NCBI GenBank assembly: GCA_963855995.1
Contig: OY979717.1
Coordinates: 22,233,906 to 22,297,905 of the forward strand
DNA length: 64,000 nt
From: Muricea muricata
Lineage: Eukaryota; Cnidaria; Anthozoa; Malacalcyonacea; Plexauridae
Direction of reading: 5' to 3'
Each line of letters opens with the position of its first letter. Within the stretch, counting starts at the first letter, position 1. Made by a program: the position numbers and the translations under genes. Positions 35,330-46,600 of the stretch are shown here, piece by piece. The notes below the pieces were generated by a model, which did not search any database, had not been told where the DNA came from, and saw only the letters and a program-made list of their open reading frames with translations.

Positions 35330-36316
35330 AGACATTAGGTTTGATAAAGTATCAGATTCTACACATTTTTTGCACTCTACGACATTTACAACTTACAATG
35401 CACAGAAAAGTTCATTTATTTTAGGATCCAGTAAAACTTTTCCAATAAAAAAGTTCGTTTGCTACTGAATCACTCACCTGGCCAGTACCCTCGTGGCGCA
35501 ATGGATCAGCGCGTTGAACTTTTAATTCAAAGGTTGTTGGGTTCGAGTCACATCGAAGGTGGTAGATTCTTTAATCTTTAAATTTTTACATCAATTTATA
35601 CAAGAGGTTTAATAAAATATCAGATTCTAAACATTTTTGCACTCTACGACATTTACGACTTACAATGCACAAAAAATTTAAATTATTTTATGATGCAGTA
35701 AGATTTTTCCAATAAGAAAGTGCGTTTACTACTGAATCACTCTGCCGAATAGTACCATCGTGGCGCAATGGATCAGCGCGTTGGACTTCTGATTCAAAGG
35801 TTGTGGGTTCGACTCCCATCGAGGGTGGTACAATCTTTAAATATTTATATCAGGATCAATTTAGACATTAGGTTTAATAAAGTATCAGATTCTGCACATT
35901 TTTTGCACTCTACGACATTAACAACTTACAATGCACAGAAAAGTTCATTTATTTTAGGATGCAGTAAAATTTTTCCAGCAAGCAAGTTCGTTTACTACTT
36001 CCTCACTCTGCACAATAGTACCCTCGTGGCGCAATGGATCAGCGCGTTCGACTTCTAATTCAAAGGTTGTGGGTTCGAGTCCCATCGAGGGTGGTATAAT
36101 CTTTAAATTTTTACATCGGGAAAAATTTAGACATTAGGTTTAATAAAGTATCAGATTCTGCACATTTTTTGCACTCTACGATATTTACGGCTTACAATGA
36201 TTTACGGCTTATCCTGATGTAAAAAATTAAAAAAAAAATAATATACCTCCCACGATAGGATTTTATTAAACCTATTGTATAAATTGATGTAAAAATTTAA
36301 AGATTAAAGAATCTAC

Positions 36317-36390
36317 CACCCTCGATGGGACTCGAACCCACAACCTTTGAATTAGAAGTCCAACGCGCTGATCCATTGCACCACGAGGGT
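36317..36390 (-). tRNA. tRNA-Arg (TCT) on the minus strand, copy 1 unit 1
   Basis: Read on the minus strand this is a standard copy: acceptor fully paired, loop CTTCTAA, B box GGTTCGAGTCC. Its A box is TGGTGCAATGG, because the plus strand shows CATTGCACCA where other copies have CATTGCGCCA. This makes one D-stem pair a G-U-type change. T-runs follow at its 3' side on the minus strand. Confidence 0.8.
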
Positions 36391-36582
36391 ACTGCCGTGC
36401 TGAATGTTTCAGTATTGAACGAACTTGCCTCGTGGAAAAACTTTACTGCATCCTACAATGATTTAAATTTTTTGTGCATTGTAAGTCGTAAATTTCGTAG
36501 AGTGCAAAAAATGTGCAGAATCTGATACTTTATTAAGCCTAATGTCTAAATTTTTCCTGATGTAAAAATTTAAAGATTATAC

Positions 36583-36656
36583 CACCCTCGATGGGACTCG
36601 AACCCACAACCTTTGAATTAGAAGTCCAACGCGCTGATCCATTGCGCCACGAGGGT
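36583..36656 (-). tRNA. tRNA-Arg (TCT) on the minus strand, copy 1 unit 2
   Basis: A consensus copy in reverse orientation with all stems paired, A box TGGCGCAATGG and B box GGTTCGAGTCC. It is 266 bp from each of its inverted neighbours, so the inversion carried an intact local stretch of array. Confidence 0.83.
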
Positions 36657-36848
36657 ACTATTGTGCAGAGTGAGGAAGTAGTAAACGAAATTTCTTACTG
36701 GAAAATTTTTACTGCATCATAAAATAATTTAAACTTTTAGTGCATTGTAAGCCGTAAATGTCGTAGAATGCAAAAAATGTGCAGAATCTGATACTTTATT
36801 AAACCTAATGTCTAAATTTTTCCCGAAGTAAAAATTTAAAGATTATAC

Positions 36849-36922
36849 CACCCTCGATGGGACTCGAACCCACAACCTTTGAATTAGAAGTCCAACGCGC
36901 TGATCCATTGCGCCACGAGAGT
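36849..36922 (-). tRNA. tRNA-Arg (TCT) on the minus strand, copy 1 unit 3
   Basis: As the preceding inverted copy, except that the acceptor 5' strand on the minus strand is ACTCTCG facing CGAGGGT, giving one mismatched pair. The junction back to plus orientation lies about 50 bp to its right. Confidence 0.8.
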
Positions 36923-37706
36923 ACTATTGTGCAGAGTGAGGAAGTAGTAAACGAACTTGCTTACTGGAAAATTTTCGAAGGTGGTAGATTCTTTAATCTT
37001 TAAATTTTTACATCAATTTATACAATAGGTTTAATAAAATATCAGATTCTAAACATTTTTGCACTCTACGACATTTACGACTTACAATACACAAAAAATT
37101 TAAATTATTTTATGATACAGTAAGATTTTTCCAATAAGCAAGTCCGTTTACTACTGAATCGCTCTGCAGAATAGTACCATCGTGGCGCAATGGATCAGCG
37201 CGTTGGACGCCTAATTAACAGGTTGTGGGTTCGAGTCCCATCGAGGGTGGTACAATCTTTAAATTTTTACATCAGGAGCAATTTAGACATTAGGTTTAAT
37301 AAAGTATCAGATTCTGCACATTTTTTGCACTCTACGACATTTACAACTTACAATGCACAGAAAAGTTCATTTATTTTAGGATGCAGTAAAATTTTTCCAA
37401 TAAAAAACTTCGTTTGCTACTGAATTACTCTCCGGGGCAGTACCCTCGTGGCGCAATGGATCAGCGCGTTGGACTTTTAATTCAAAGGTTGTGGGTTCGA
37501 GTCTCATCGAAGGTGGTAGATTTTTTTACTTTAAATTTTTACATCAATTTATACAATAGGTTTAATAAAATATCAGATTCTAAACACTTTTGCACTCTAC
37601 GACATTTACGACTTACAATGCACAAAAAATTTAAATTATTTTATGATGCAGTAAGATTTTTCCAATACGCTAGTCCGTTTACTACTTAATCACTCTGCAA
37701 AATAGT

Positions 37707-37780
37707 ACCATCGTGGCGCAATGGATCAGCGCGTTGGACAACTAATTCACAGTTTGTGGGTTCGAGTCCTATCGCGGGAG
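37707..37780 (+). tRNA. tRNA-like with loop CAACTAA (reads ACT, A33)
   Basis: A derivative of the CCT-type unit with CA in place of CG at 32-33 and A at 34, so the positional anticodon is ACT. Base 33 is A, the anticodon stem has a mismatch, and the 3' side reads TCCTATCGCGGGAGG. It is almost certainly not functional. Its duplicate is at 44468. Confidence 0.5.
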
Positions 37781-38510
37781 GTAGATTCTTTATTTTTTAA
37801 TTTTTGGCATCGGGATAAATTTAGACAATAGGTTTAATAAAGTATCAGATTCTGCACATTTTCTTCATTCTACGACATTTACGGCTTACAAAACACTAAA
37901 AGTTTAAATTATTTTACGATGCAGGAAAATTTTTCCAGTAAGCAAACTCGATTACTACTTCCTCACTCTGCACAATAGTACCCTCGTGGCGCAATGGATC
38001 AGCGCGTTGGACTTCTATTTCAAAGGTTGTGGGTTCGAGTCCCATCGAGGGTGATAGCTTCTTTAATCTTTAGTTTTTTCATCAATTTAGACATTAGGTT
38101 TAATAAAATAAGCGATTCTGCGTATTTTTTGCACTCTACGACATTTACAACTTACAATGCACAGAAAAGTTCATTTATTTTAGGATGCAGTAAAATTTTT
38201 CTATAAAAAAGTTCGTTTGCTACTGAATCACTCGCCTGGGCAGTACCCTCGTGGCGCAATGGAACAGCGCGTTGGACTTCTAATTCAAAGGTTGTGGGTT
38301 CGAGTCCCATCGAGGGTGGTATAATCTTTAAATTTTTACATCAGGATCAATTTAGACATTAGGTTTAAAAAAGTATCAGATTCTGCACATTTTTTGCACT
38401 CTACGACATTTACAACTTACAATGCACAGAAAAGTTCATTTATTTTAGGATGCAGTAAAATTTTTCCAATAAAAAAGTTCGTTTGCTACTGAATCACTCA
38501 CCTGGGCAGT

Positions 38511-38584
38511 ACCCTCGTGGCGCAATTGATCAGCGCGTTGGACTTGTAATTCAAAGGTTGGGGGTTCGAGTCCCATCGAAGGTG
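38511..38584 (+). tRNA. tRNA-like with Thr anticodon TGT
   Basis: Loop CTTGTAA keeps U33 and gives TGT. The D loop is AATTGATCA, so the first G of the conserved GG pair is lost, and acceptor ACCCTCG faces CGAAGGT with one mismatch. The variable region/T stem reads GGTTGGGGGTTCG. The TGT form also occurs at 39316, 45272, 46077, 54091 and 60499. Only 54091 retains the normal D loop AATGGATCA, and it has one mismatch in its acceptor (CGAGAGT). Confidence 0.65.
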
Positions 38585-41500
38585 GTAGATTGTTTAATCT
38601 TTAAATTTTTACATCAATTTATACAATAGGTTTAATAAAATATCAGATTCTAAACATTTTTGCACTCTACGACATTTACGACTTACAATGCACAAAAAAT
38701 TTAAATTATTTTATGATGTAGTTAGATTTTTCCAATAAGCAAGTCCGTTTACTACTGAATCACTCTGCAGAATAGTACCATCGTGGCGCAATTGATCAGC
38801 GCGTTGGACGCCTAATTCACAGGTTGTGGGTTCGAATCCGATCGGGGGAGGTAGATTTTTTATTGTTTAATTTTTTACATCAGGATAAATTTAGACAATA
38901 GGTTTAATAAAGTATCAGATTCTGCACATTTTCTTCATTCTACGACATTTACGGCTTACAATGCACTAAAAGTTTAAATTATTTTACGATGCAGGAAAAT
39001 TTTTCCAGTAAGCAAGTTCGATTACTACTTCCTCACTCTGCACGATAGTACCCTCGTGGCGCAATGGATCAGCGCGTTGGACTTCTAATTCAAAGGTTGT
39101 GGGTTCGAGTCCCATCGAGGGTGGTATAATCTTTAAATTTTTACATCAGGATCAATTTAGAGATTAGGTTTAAAAAAGTATCAGATTCTGCACATTTTTT
39201 GCACTCTAGGACATTTACAACTTACAATGCACAGAAAAGTTCATTTATTTTAGGATGCAGTAAAATTTTTCCAATAAAAAAGTTCGTTTGCTACTGAATC
39301 ACTCACCTGGGCAGTACCCTCGTGGCGCAATTGATCAGCGCGTTGGACTTGTAATTCAAAGGTTGTGGGTTCGAGTCCCATCGAAGGTGGTAGATTCTTT
39401 AATCTTTAAATTTTTACATCAATTTATACAAGAGGTTTAATAAAATATCAGATTCTAAACATTTTTGCACTCTACGACATTTACGACTTACAATGCACAA
39501 AAAATTTAAATTATTTTATGATGCAGTAAGATTTTTCCAATAAGAAAGTGCGTTTACTACTGAATCACTCTGCCGAATAGTACCATCGTGGCGCAATGGA
39601 TCAGCGCGTTTGACGCTTAATTCACAGGTTGTGGGTTCGAGTCCCATCGGGGGAGGTAGATTCTTTATTTTTTAATTTTTTACATCAGGACAAATTTAGA
39701 AAATAGGTTTAATAAAGTATCAGATTCTGCACATTTTCTTCATTCTACGACATTTACGGCTAACAATGCACTAAAAGTTTAAATTATTTTATGATGCACT
39801 AAAATTTTTCCAGTAAGCAAGTTCGTTTATTACTTCCTCACTCTGCACGATAGTACCCTCGTGGCGCAATGGATCAGCGCGTTGGACTTCTAATTCAAAG
39901 GTTGTGGGTTCGAGTCCCATCGAGGGTGATAGCTTCTTTAATCTTTAAATTTTTCATCATTTTAGACATTAGGTTTAATAAAATAAGCGATTCTGCGTAT
40001 TTTTTGCACTGTACGACATTTACAACTTACAATGCACAGAAAAGTCTATTTATTTTAGGATGCAGTAAAATTTTTCCTATAAAAAAGTTCGTTTGCTACT
40101 GAATCATTCGCCTCGGGAGTACTCTCGTGGCGCAATGGATCAGCGCGTTGGACTTCTAATTCAAAGGTTGTGGGTTCGACTCCCATCGAGGGTGGTACAA
40201 TCTTTAAATTTTTATATCAGGATCAATTTAGACATTAGGTTTAATAAAGTATCAGATTCTGCACATTTTTTGCACTCTACGACATTAACAACTTACAATG
40301 CACAGAAAAGTTCATTTATTTTAGGATGCAGTAAAATTTTTCCAGTAAGCAAGTTCGTTTACTACTTCCTCACTCTGCACAATAGTACCCTCGTGGCGCA
40401 ATGGATCAGCGCGTTGGACTTCTAATTCAAAGGTTGTGGGTTCGAGTCCCATCGAGGGTGGTATAATCTTGAAATTTTTACATCGGGAAAAATTTAGACA
40501 TTAGGTTTAATAAAGTATCAGATTCTGCACATTTTTTGCACTCTACGATATTTACGGCTTACAATGCACTAAAAGTTTAAATTATTTTATGATGCAGTAA
40601 AATTTTTCCAGTAAGCAAGTTCGTTTACTACTTCCTCACTCTGCACGATAGTATCCTCGTGGCGCAATGGATCAGCGCGTTGGACTTCTAATTCAAAGGT
40701 TGTGGGTTCGAGTCCCATCGAGGGTGCTAGCTTCTTTAATCTTTAATTTTTTATCAATTTAGACATTAGGTTTAATAAAATAAGCGATTCGGCACATTTT
40801 TTGCACTGTACGACATTTACAACTTACAATGCACAGAAAAGTTCATTTATTTTAGGATGCCGTAAAATTTTTCCTATAAAAAAGTTCGTTTGCTACTGAA
40901 TCATTCGCCTGGGCTGTACCCTCGTGGCGCAATGGATCAGCGCGTTGGACTTCTAATTCAAAGGTTGTGGGTTCGACTCCCATCGAGGGTGGCACAATCT
41001 TTAAATTTTTATATCAGGATCAATTTAGACATTAGGTTTAATAAAGTAGCAGATACTGCACATTTTTTGCACTCTACGACATTTACAACTTACAATGCAC
41101 AGAAAAGTTCATTTATTTTAGGATGCAGTAAAAATTTTCCAGTAAGCAAGTTCGTTTACTACTTCCTCACTCTGCACAATAGTACCCTCGTGGCGCAATG
41201 GATCAGCGCGTTGGACTTCTAATTCAAAGGTTGTGGGTTCGAGTCCCATCGAGGGTGGTATAATCTTTAAATTTTTACTTCGGGAAAAATTTAAACATTA
41301 GGTTTAATAAAGTATCAGATTCTGCACATTTTTTGCATTCTACGACATTTACGGCTTACAATGCACTAAAAGTTTAAATTATTTTATGATGCAGTAAAAA
41401 TTTTCCAGTAAGCAAGTTCGTTTACTACTTCCTCACTCTGCACAATAGTACCCTCGTGGCGCAATGGATCAGCGCGTTGGACTTCTAATTCAAAGGTTGT

Positions 41501-43077
41501 GGGTTCGAGTCCCATCGAGGGTGGTATAATCATTAAATTTTTACTTCGGGAAAAATTTAAACATTAGGTTTAATAAAGTATCAGATTCTGCACATTTTTT
41601 GCATTCTACGACATTTACGGCTTACAATGCACTAAAAGTTTAAATTATTTTATGATGCAGTAAAATTTTTCCAGTAAGCAAGTTCCTTTACTACTTCCTC
41701 ACTCTGCACGATAGTACCCTCGTGGCGCAATGGATGAGCGCGTTGGACTTCTAATTCAATGGTTGTGGGTTCGAGTCCCATCGAGAGTGCTAGCTTCTTT
41801 AATCTTTAATTTTTTCATCAATTTAGACATTAGGTTTAATAAAATAAGCGATTCTGCACATTTTTTGCACTGTACGACATTTACAACTTACAATGCACAG
41901 AAAATTTCATTTTTTTTAGGATGCAGTAAAATTTTTCCTATAAAAAAGTTCGTTTGCTACTGAATCATTCGCCTGGGCTCTATCCTCGTGGCGCAATGGA
42001 TCAGCGCGTTGGACTTCTAATTCAAAGGTTGTGGGTTCGACTCCCATCGAGGGTGGCACAATCTTTAAATTTTTATATCAGGATCAATTTAGACATTAGG
42101 TTTGATAAAGTATCAGATTCTACACATTTTTTGCACTCTACGACATTTACAACTTACAATGCACAGAAAAGTTCATTTATTTTAGGATCCAGTAAAACTT
42201 TTCCAATAAAAAAGTTCGTTTGCTACTGAATCACTCACCTGGCCAGTACCCTCGTGGCGCAATGGATCAGCGCGTTGAACTTTTAATTCAAAGGTTGTTG
42301 GGTTCGAGTCACATCGAAGGTGGTAGATTCTTTAATCTTTAAATTTTTACATCAATTTATACAAGAGGTTTAATAAAATATCAGATTCTAAACATTTTTG
42401 CACTCTACGACATTTACGACTTACAATGCACAAAAAATTTAAATTATTTTATGATGCAGTAAGATTTTTCCAATAAGAAAGTGCGTTTACTACTGAATCA
42501 CTCTGCCGAATAGTACCATCGTGGCGCAATGGATCAGCGCGTTGGACTTCTGATTCAAAGGTTGTGGGTTCGACTCCCATCGAGGGTGGTACAATCTTTA
42601 AATATTTATATCAGGATCAATTTAGACATTAGGTTTAATAAAGTATCAGATTCTGCACATTTTTTGCACTCTACGACATTAACAACTTACAATGCACAGA
42701 AAAGTTCATTTATTTTAGGATGCAGTAAAATTTTTCCAGCAAGGAAGTTCGTTTACTACTTCCTCACTCTGCACAATAGTACCCTCGTGGCGCAATGGAT
42801 CAGCGCGTTCGACTTCTAATTCAAAGGTTGTGGGTTCGAGTCCCATCGAGGGTGGTATAATCTTTAAATTTTTACATCGGGAAAAATTTAGACATTAGGT
42901 TTAATAAAGTATCAGATTCTGCACATTTTTTGCACTCTACGATATTTACGGCTTACAATGATTTACGGCTTATCCTGATGTAAAAAATTAAAAAAAAAAT
43001 AATATACCTCCCACGATAGGATTTTATTAAACCTATTGTATAAACTGATGTAAAAATTTAAAGATTAAAGAATCTAC

Positions 43078-43151
43078 CACCCTCGATGGGACTCGAACCC
43101 ACAACCTTTGAATTAGAAGTCCAACGCGCTGATCCATTGCACCACGAGGGT
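43078..43151 (-). tRNA. tRNA-Arg (TCT) on the minus strand, copy 2 unit 1
   Basis: Sequence duplicate of the unit at 36317-36390, including the A-box variant TGGTGCAATGG. Confidence 0.8.
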
Positions 43152-43343
43152 ACTGCCGTGCTGAATGTTTCAGTATTGAACGAACTTGCCTCGTGGAAAA
43201 ACTTTACTGCATCCTACAATGATTTAAATTTTTTGTGCATTGTAAGTCGTAAATTTCGTAGAGTGCAAAAAATGTGCAGAATCTGATACTTTATTAAGCC
43301 TAATGTCTAAATTTTTCCTGATGTAAAAATTTAAAGATTATAC

Positions 43344-43417
43344 CACCCTCGATGGGACTCGAACCCACAACCTTTGAATTAGAAGTCCAACGCGCTGATC
43401 CATTGCGCCACGAGGGT
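43344..43417 (-). tRNA. tRNA-Arg (TCT) on the minus strand, copy 2 unit 2
   Basis: Sequence duplicate of the consensus inverted unit at 36583-36656. Stems and both internal boxes are intact. Confidence 0.83.
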
Positions 43418-43609
43418 ACTATTGTGCAGAGTGAGGAAGTAGTAAACGAAATTTCTTACTGGAAAATTTTTACTGCATCATAAAATAATTTAAACTTTTA
43501 GTGCATTGTAAGCCGTAAATGTCGTAGAATGCAAAAAATGTGCAGAATCTGATACTTTATTAAACCTAATGTCTAAATTTTTCCCGAAGTAAAAATTTAA
43601 AGATTATAC

Positions 43610-43683
43610 CACCCTCGATGGGACTCGAACCCACAACCTTTGAATTAGAAGTCCAACGCGCTGATCCATTGCGCCACGAGAGT
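43610..43683 (-). tRNA. tRNA-Arg (TCT) on the minus strand, copy 2 unit 3
   Basis: Sequence duplicate of the unit at 36849-36922, with the same single acceptor mismatch (ACTCTCG). Confidence 0.8.
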
Positions 43684-46600
43684 ACTATTGTGCAGAGTGA
43701 GGAAGTAGTAAACGAACTTGCTTACTGGAAAATTTTCGAAGGTGGTAGATTCTTTAATCTTTAAATTTTTACATCAATTTATACAATAGGTTTAATAAAA
43801 TATCAGATTCTAAACATTTTTGCACTCTACGACATTTACGACTTACAATACACAAAAAATTTAAATTATTTTATGATACAGTAAGATTTTTCCAATAAGC
43901 AAGTCCGTTTACTACTGAATCGCTCTGCAGAATAGTACCATCGTGGCGCAATGGATCAGCGCGTTGGACGCCTAATTAACAGGTTGTGGGTTCGAGTCCC
44001 ATCGAGGGTGGTACAATCTTTAAATTTTTACATCAGGAGCAATTTAGACATTAGGTTTAATAAAGTATCAGATTCTGCACATTTTTTGCACTCTACGACA
44101 TTTACAACTTACAATGCACAGAAAAGTTCATTTATTTTAGGATGCAGTAAAATTTTTCCAATAAAAAACTTCGTTTGCTACTGAATTACTCTCCGGGGCA
44201 GTACCCTCGTGGCGCAATGGATCAGCGCGTTGGACTTTTAATTGAAAGGTTGTGGGTTCGAGTCTCATCGAAGGTGGTAGATTTTTTTACTTTAAATTTT
44301 TACATCAATTTATACAATAGGTTTAATAAAATATCAGATTCTAAACACTTTTGCACTCTACGACATTTACGACTTACAATGCACAAAAAATTTAAATTAT
44401 TTTATGATGCAGTAAGATTTTTCCAATACGCTAGTCCGTTTACTACTTAATCACTCTGCAAAATAGTACCATCGTGGCGCAATGGATCAGCGCGTTGGAC
44501 AACTAATTCACAGTTTGTGGGTTCGAGTCCTATCGCGGGAGGTAGATTCTTTATTTTTTAATTTTTGGCATCGGGATAAATTTAGACAATAGGTTTAATA
44601 AAGTATCAGATTCTGCACATTTTCTTCATTCTACGACATTTACGGCTTACAAAACACTAAAAGTTTAAATTATTTTACGATGCAGGAAAATTTTTCCAGT
44701 AAGCAAACTCGATTACTACTTCCTCACTCTGCACAATAGTACCCTCGTGGCGCAATGGATCAGCGCGTTGGACTTCTATTTCAAAGGTTGTGGGTTCGAG
44801 TCCCATCGAGGGTGATAGCTTCTTTAATCTTTAGTTTTTTCATCAATTTAGACATTAGGTTTAATAAAATAAGCGATTCTGCGTATTTTTTGCACTCTAC
44901 GACATTTACAACTTACAATGCACAGAAAAGTTCATTTATTTTAGGATGCAGTAAAATTTTTCTATAAAAAAGTTCGTTTGCTACTGAATCACTCGCCTGG
45001 GCAGTACCCTCGTGGCGCAATGGAACAGCGCGTTGGACTTCTAATTCAAAGGTTGTGGGTTCGAGTCCCATCGAGGGTGGTATAATCTTTAAATTTTTAC
45101 ATCAGGATCAATTTAGACATTAGGTTTAAAAAAGTATCAGATTCTGCACATTTTTTGCACTCTACGACATTTACAACTTACAATGCACAGAAAAGTTCAT
45201 TTATTTTAGGATGCAGTAAAATTTTTCCAATAAAAAAGTTCGTTTGCTACTGAATCACTCACCTGGGCAGTACCCTCGTGGCGCAATTGATCAGCGCGTT
45301 GGACTTGTAATTCAAAGGTTGGGGGTTCGAGTCCCATCGAAGGTGGTAGATTGTTTAATCTTTAAATTTTTACATCAATTTATACAATAGGTTTAATAAA
45401 ATATCAGATTCTAAACATTTTTGCACTCTACGACATTTACGACTTACAATGCACAAAAAATTTAAATTATTTTATGATGTAGTTAGATTTTTCCAATAAG
45501 CAAGTCCGTTTACTACTGAATCACTCTGCAGAATAGTACCATCGTGGCGCAATTGATCAGCGCGTTGGACGCCTAATTCACAGGTTGTGGGTTCGAATCC
45601 TATCGGGGGAGGTAGATTTTTTATTGTTTAATTTTTTACATCAGGATAAATTTAGACAATAGGTTTAATAAAGTATCAGATTCTGCACATTTTCTTCATT
45701 CTACGACATTTACGGCTTACAATGCACTAAAAGTTTAAATTATTTTACGATGCAGGAAAATTTTTCCAGTAAGCAAGTTCGATTACTACTTCCTCACTCT
45801 GCACGATAGTACCCTCGTGGCGCAATGGATCAGCGCGTTGGACTTCTAATTCAAAGGTTGTGGGTTCGAGTCCCATCGAGGGTGGTATAATCTTTAAATT
45901 TTTACATCAGGATCAATTTAGAGATTAGGTTTAAAAAAGTATCAGATTCTGCACATTTTTTGCACTCTAGGACATTTACAACTTACAATGCACAGAAAAG
46001 TTCATTTATTTTAGGATGCAGTAAAATTTTTCCAATAAAAAAGTTCGTTTGCTACTGAATCACTCACCTGGGCAGTACCCTCGTGGCGCAACTGATCAGC
46101 GCGTTGGACTTGTAATTCAAAGGTTGTGGGTTCGAGTCCCATCGAAGGTGGTAGATTCTTTAATCTTTAAATTTTTACATCAATTTATACAAGAGGTTTA
46201 ATAAAATATCAGATTCTAAACATTTTTGCACTCTACGACATTTACGACTTACAATGCACAAAAAATTTAAATTATTTTATGATGCAGTAAGATTTTTCCA
46301 ATAAGAAAGTGCGTTTACTACTGAATCACTCTGCCGAATAGTACCATCGTGGCGCAATGGATCAGCGCGTTTGACGCTTAATTCACAGGTTGTGGGTTCG
46401 AGTCCCATCGGGGGAGGTAGATTCTTTATTTTTTAATTTTTTACATCAGGACAAATTTAGAAAATAGGTTTAATAAAGTATCAGATTCTGCACATTTTCT
46501 TCATTCTACGACATTTACGGCTAACAATGCACTAAAAGTTTAAATTATTTTATGATGCACTAAAATTTTTCCAGTAAGCAAGTTCGTTTATTACTTCCTC

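Larger units (their letters stand above)
36211..36974 (-). repeat. Inverted segment, copy 1: three minus-strand tRNA monomers
   Basis: Plus-strand spacer stops at CTTACAATG near 36,200 and, after a short ATTTACGGCTTA stretch, the sequence continues as reverse complement (TCCTGATGTAAAAAATT). The right end is a clean switch within AAAATTTTCGAAGG near 36,974, joining reversed spacer to the last bases of a plus-strand tRNA (TCGAAGGTGG). At the left, the inverted part also holds a deletion. The 3' end of a CCT-type tRNA (reverse complement of TCCTATCGTGGGAGG) joins directly to spacer, so that tRNA body is gone. At least three breakpoints are needed. Confidence 0.9.
35330..42090. repeat. 6,761-bp tandem duplication, copy 1 (25 monomers, one inverted segment)
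   Basis: tRNA-like units on the plus strand start at 35487 (TTT), 35754, 36020, 37176 (CCT type), 37442 (TTT), 37707 (ACT), 37980, 38245, 38511 (TGT), 38777 (CCT type), 39050, 39316 (TGT), 39582 (CTT), 39855, 40121, 40387, 40653, 40918, 41184, 41450, 41716 and 41982. Three minus-strand units lie at 36317-36390, 36583-36656 and 36849-36922. Everything recurs 6,761 bp later. The left boundary lies between about 35,317 and 35,341, where ACATCAGG and ATATCAGG spacers give way to identical sequence. Confidence 0.92.
42972..43735 (-). repeat. Inverted segment, copy 2
   Basis: Duplicate of the inverted segment at 36,211-36,974, with the same junctions and the same internal deletion. It arose by the later 6,761-bp duplication and is not an independent inversion. 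Confidence 0.9.
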
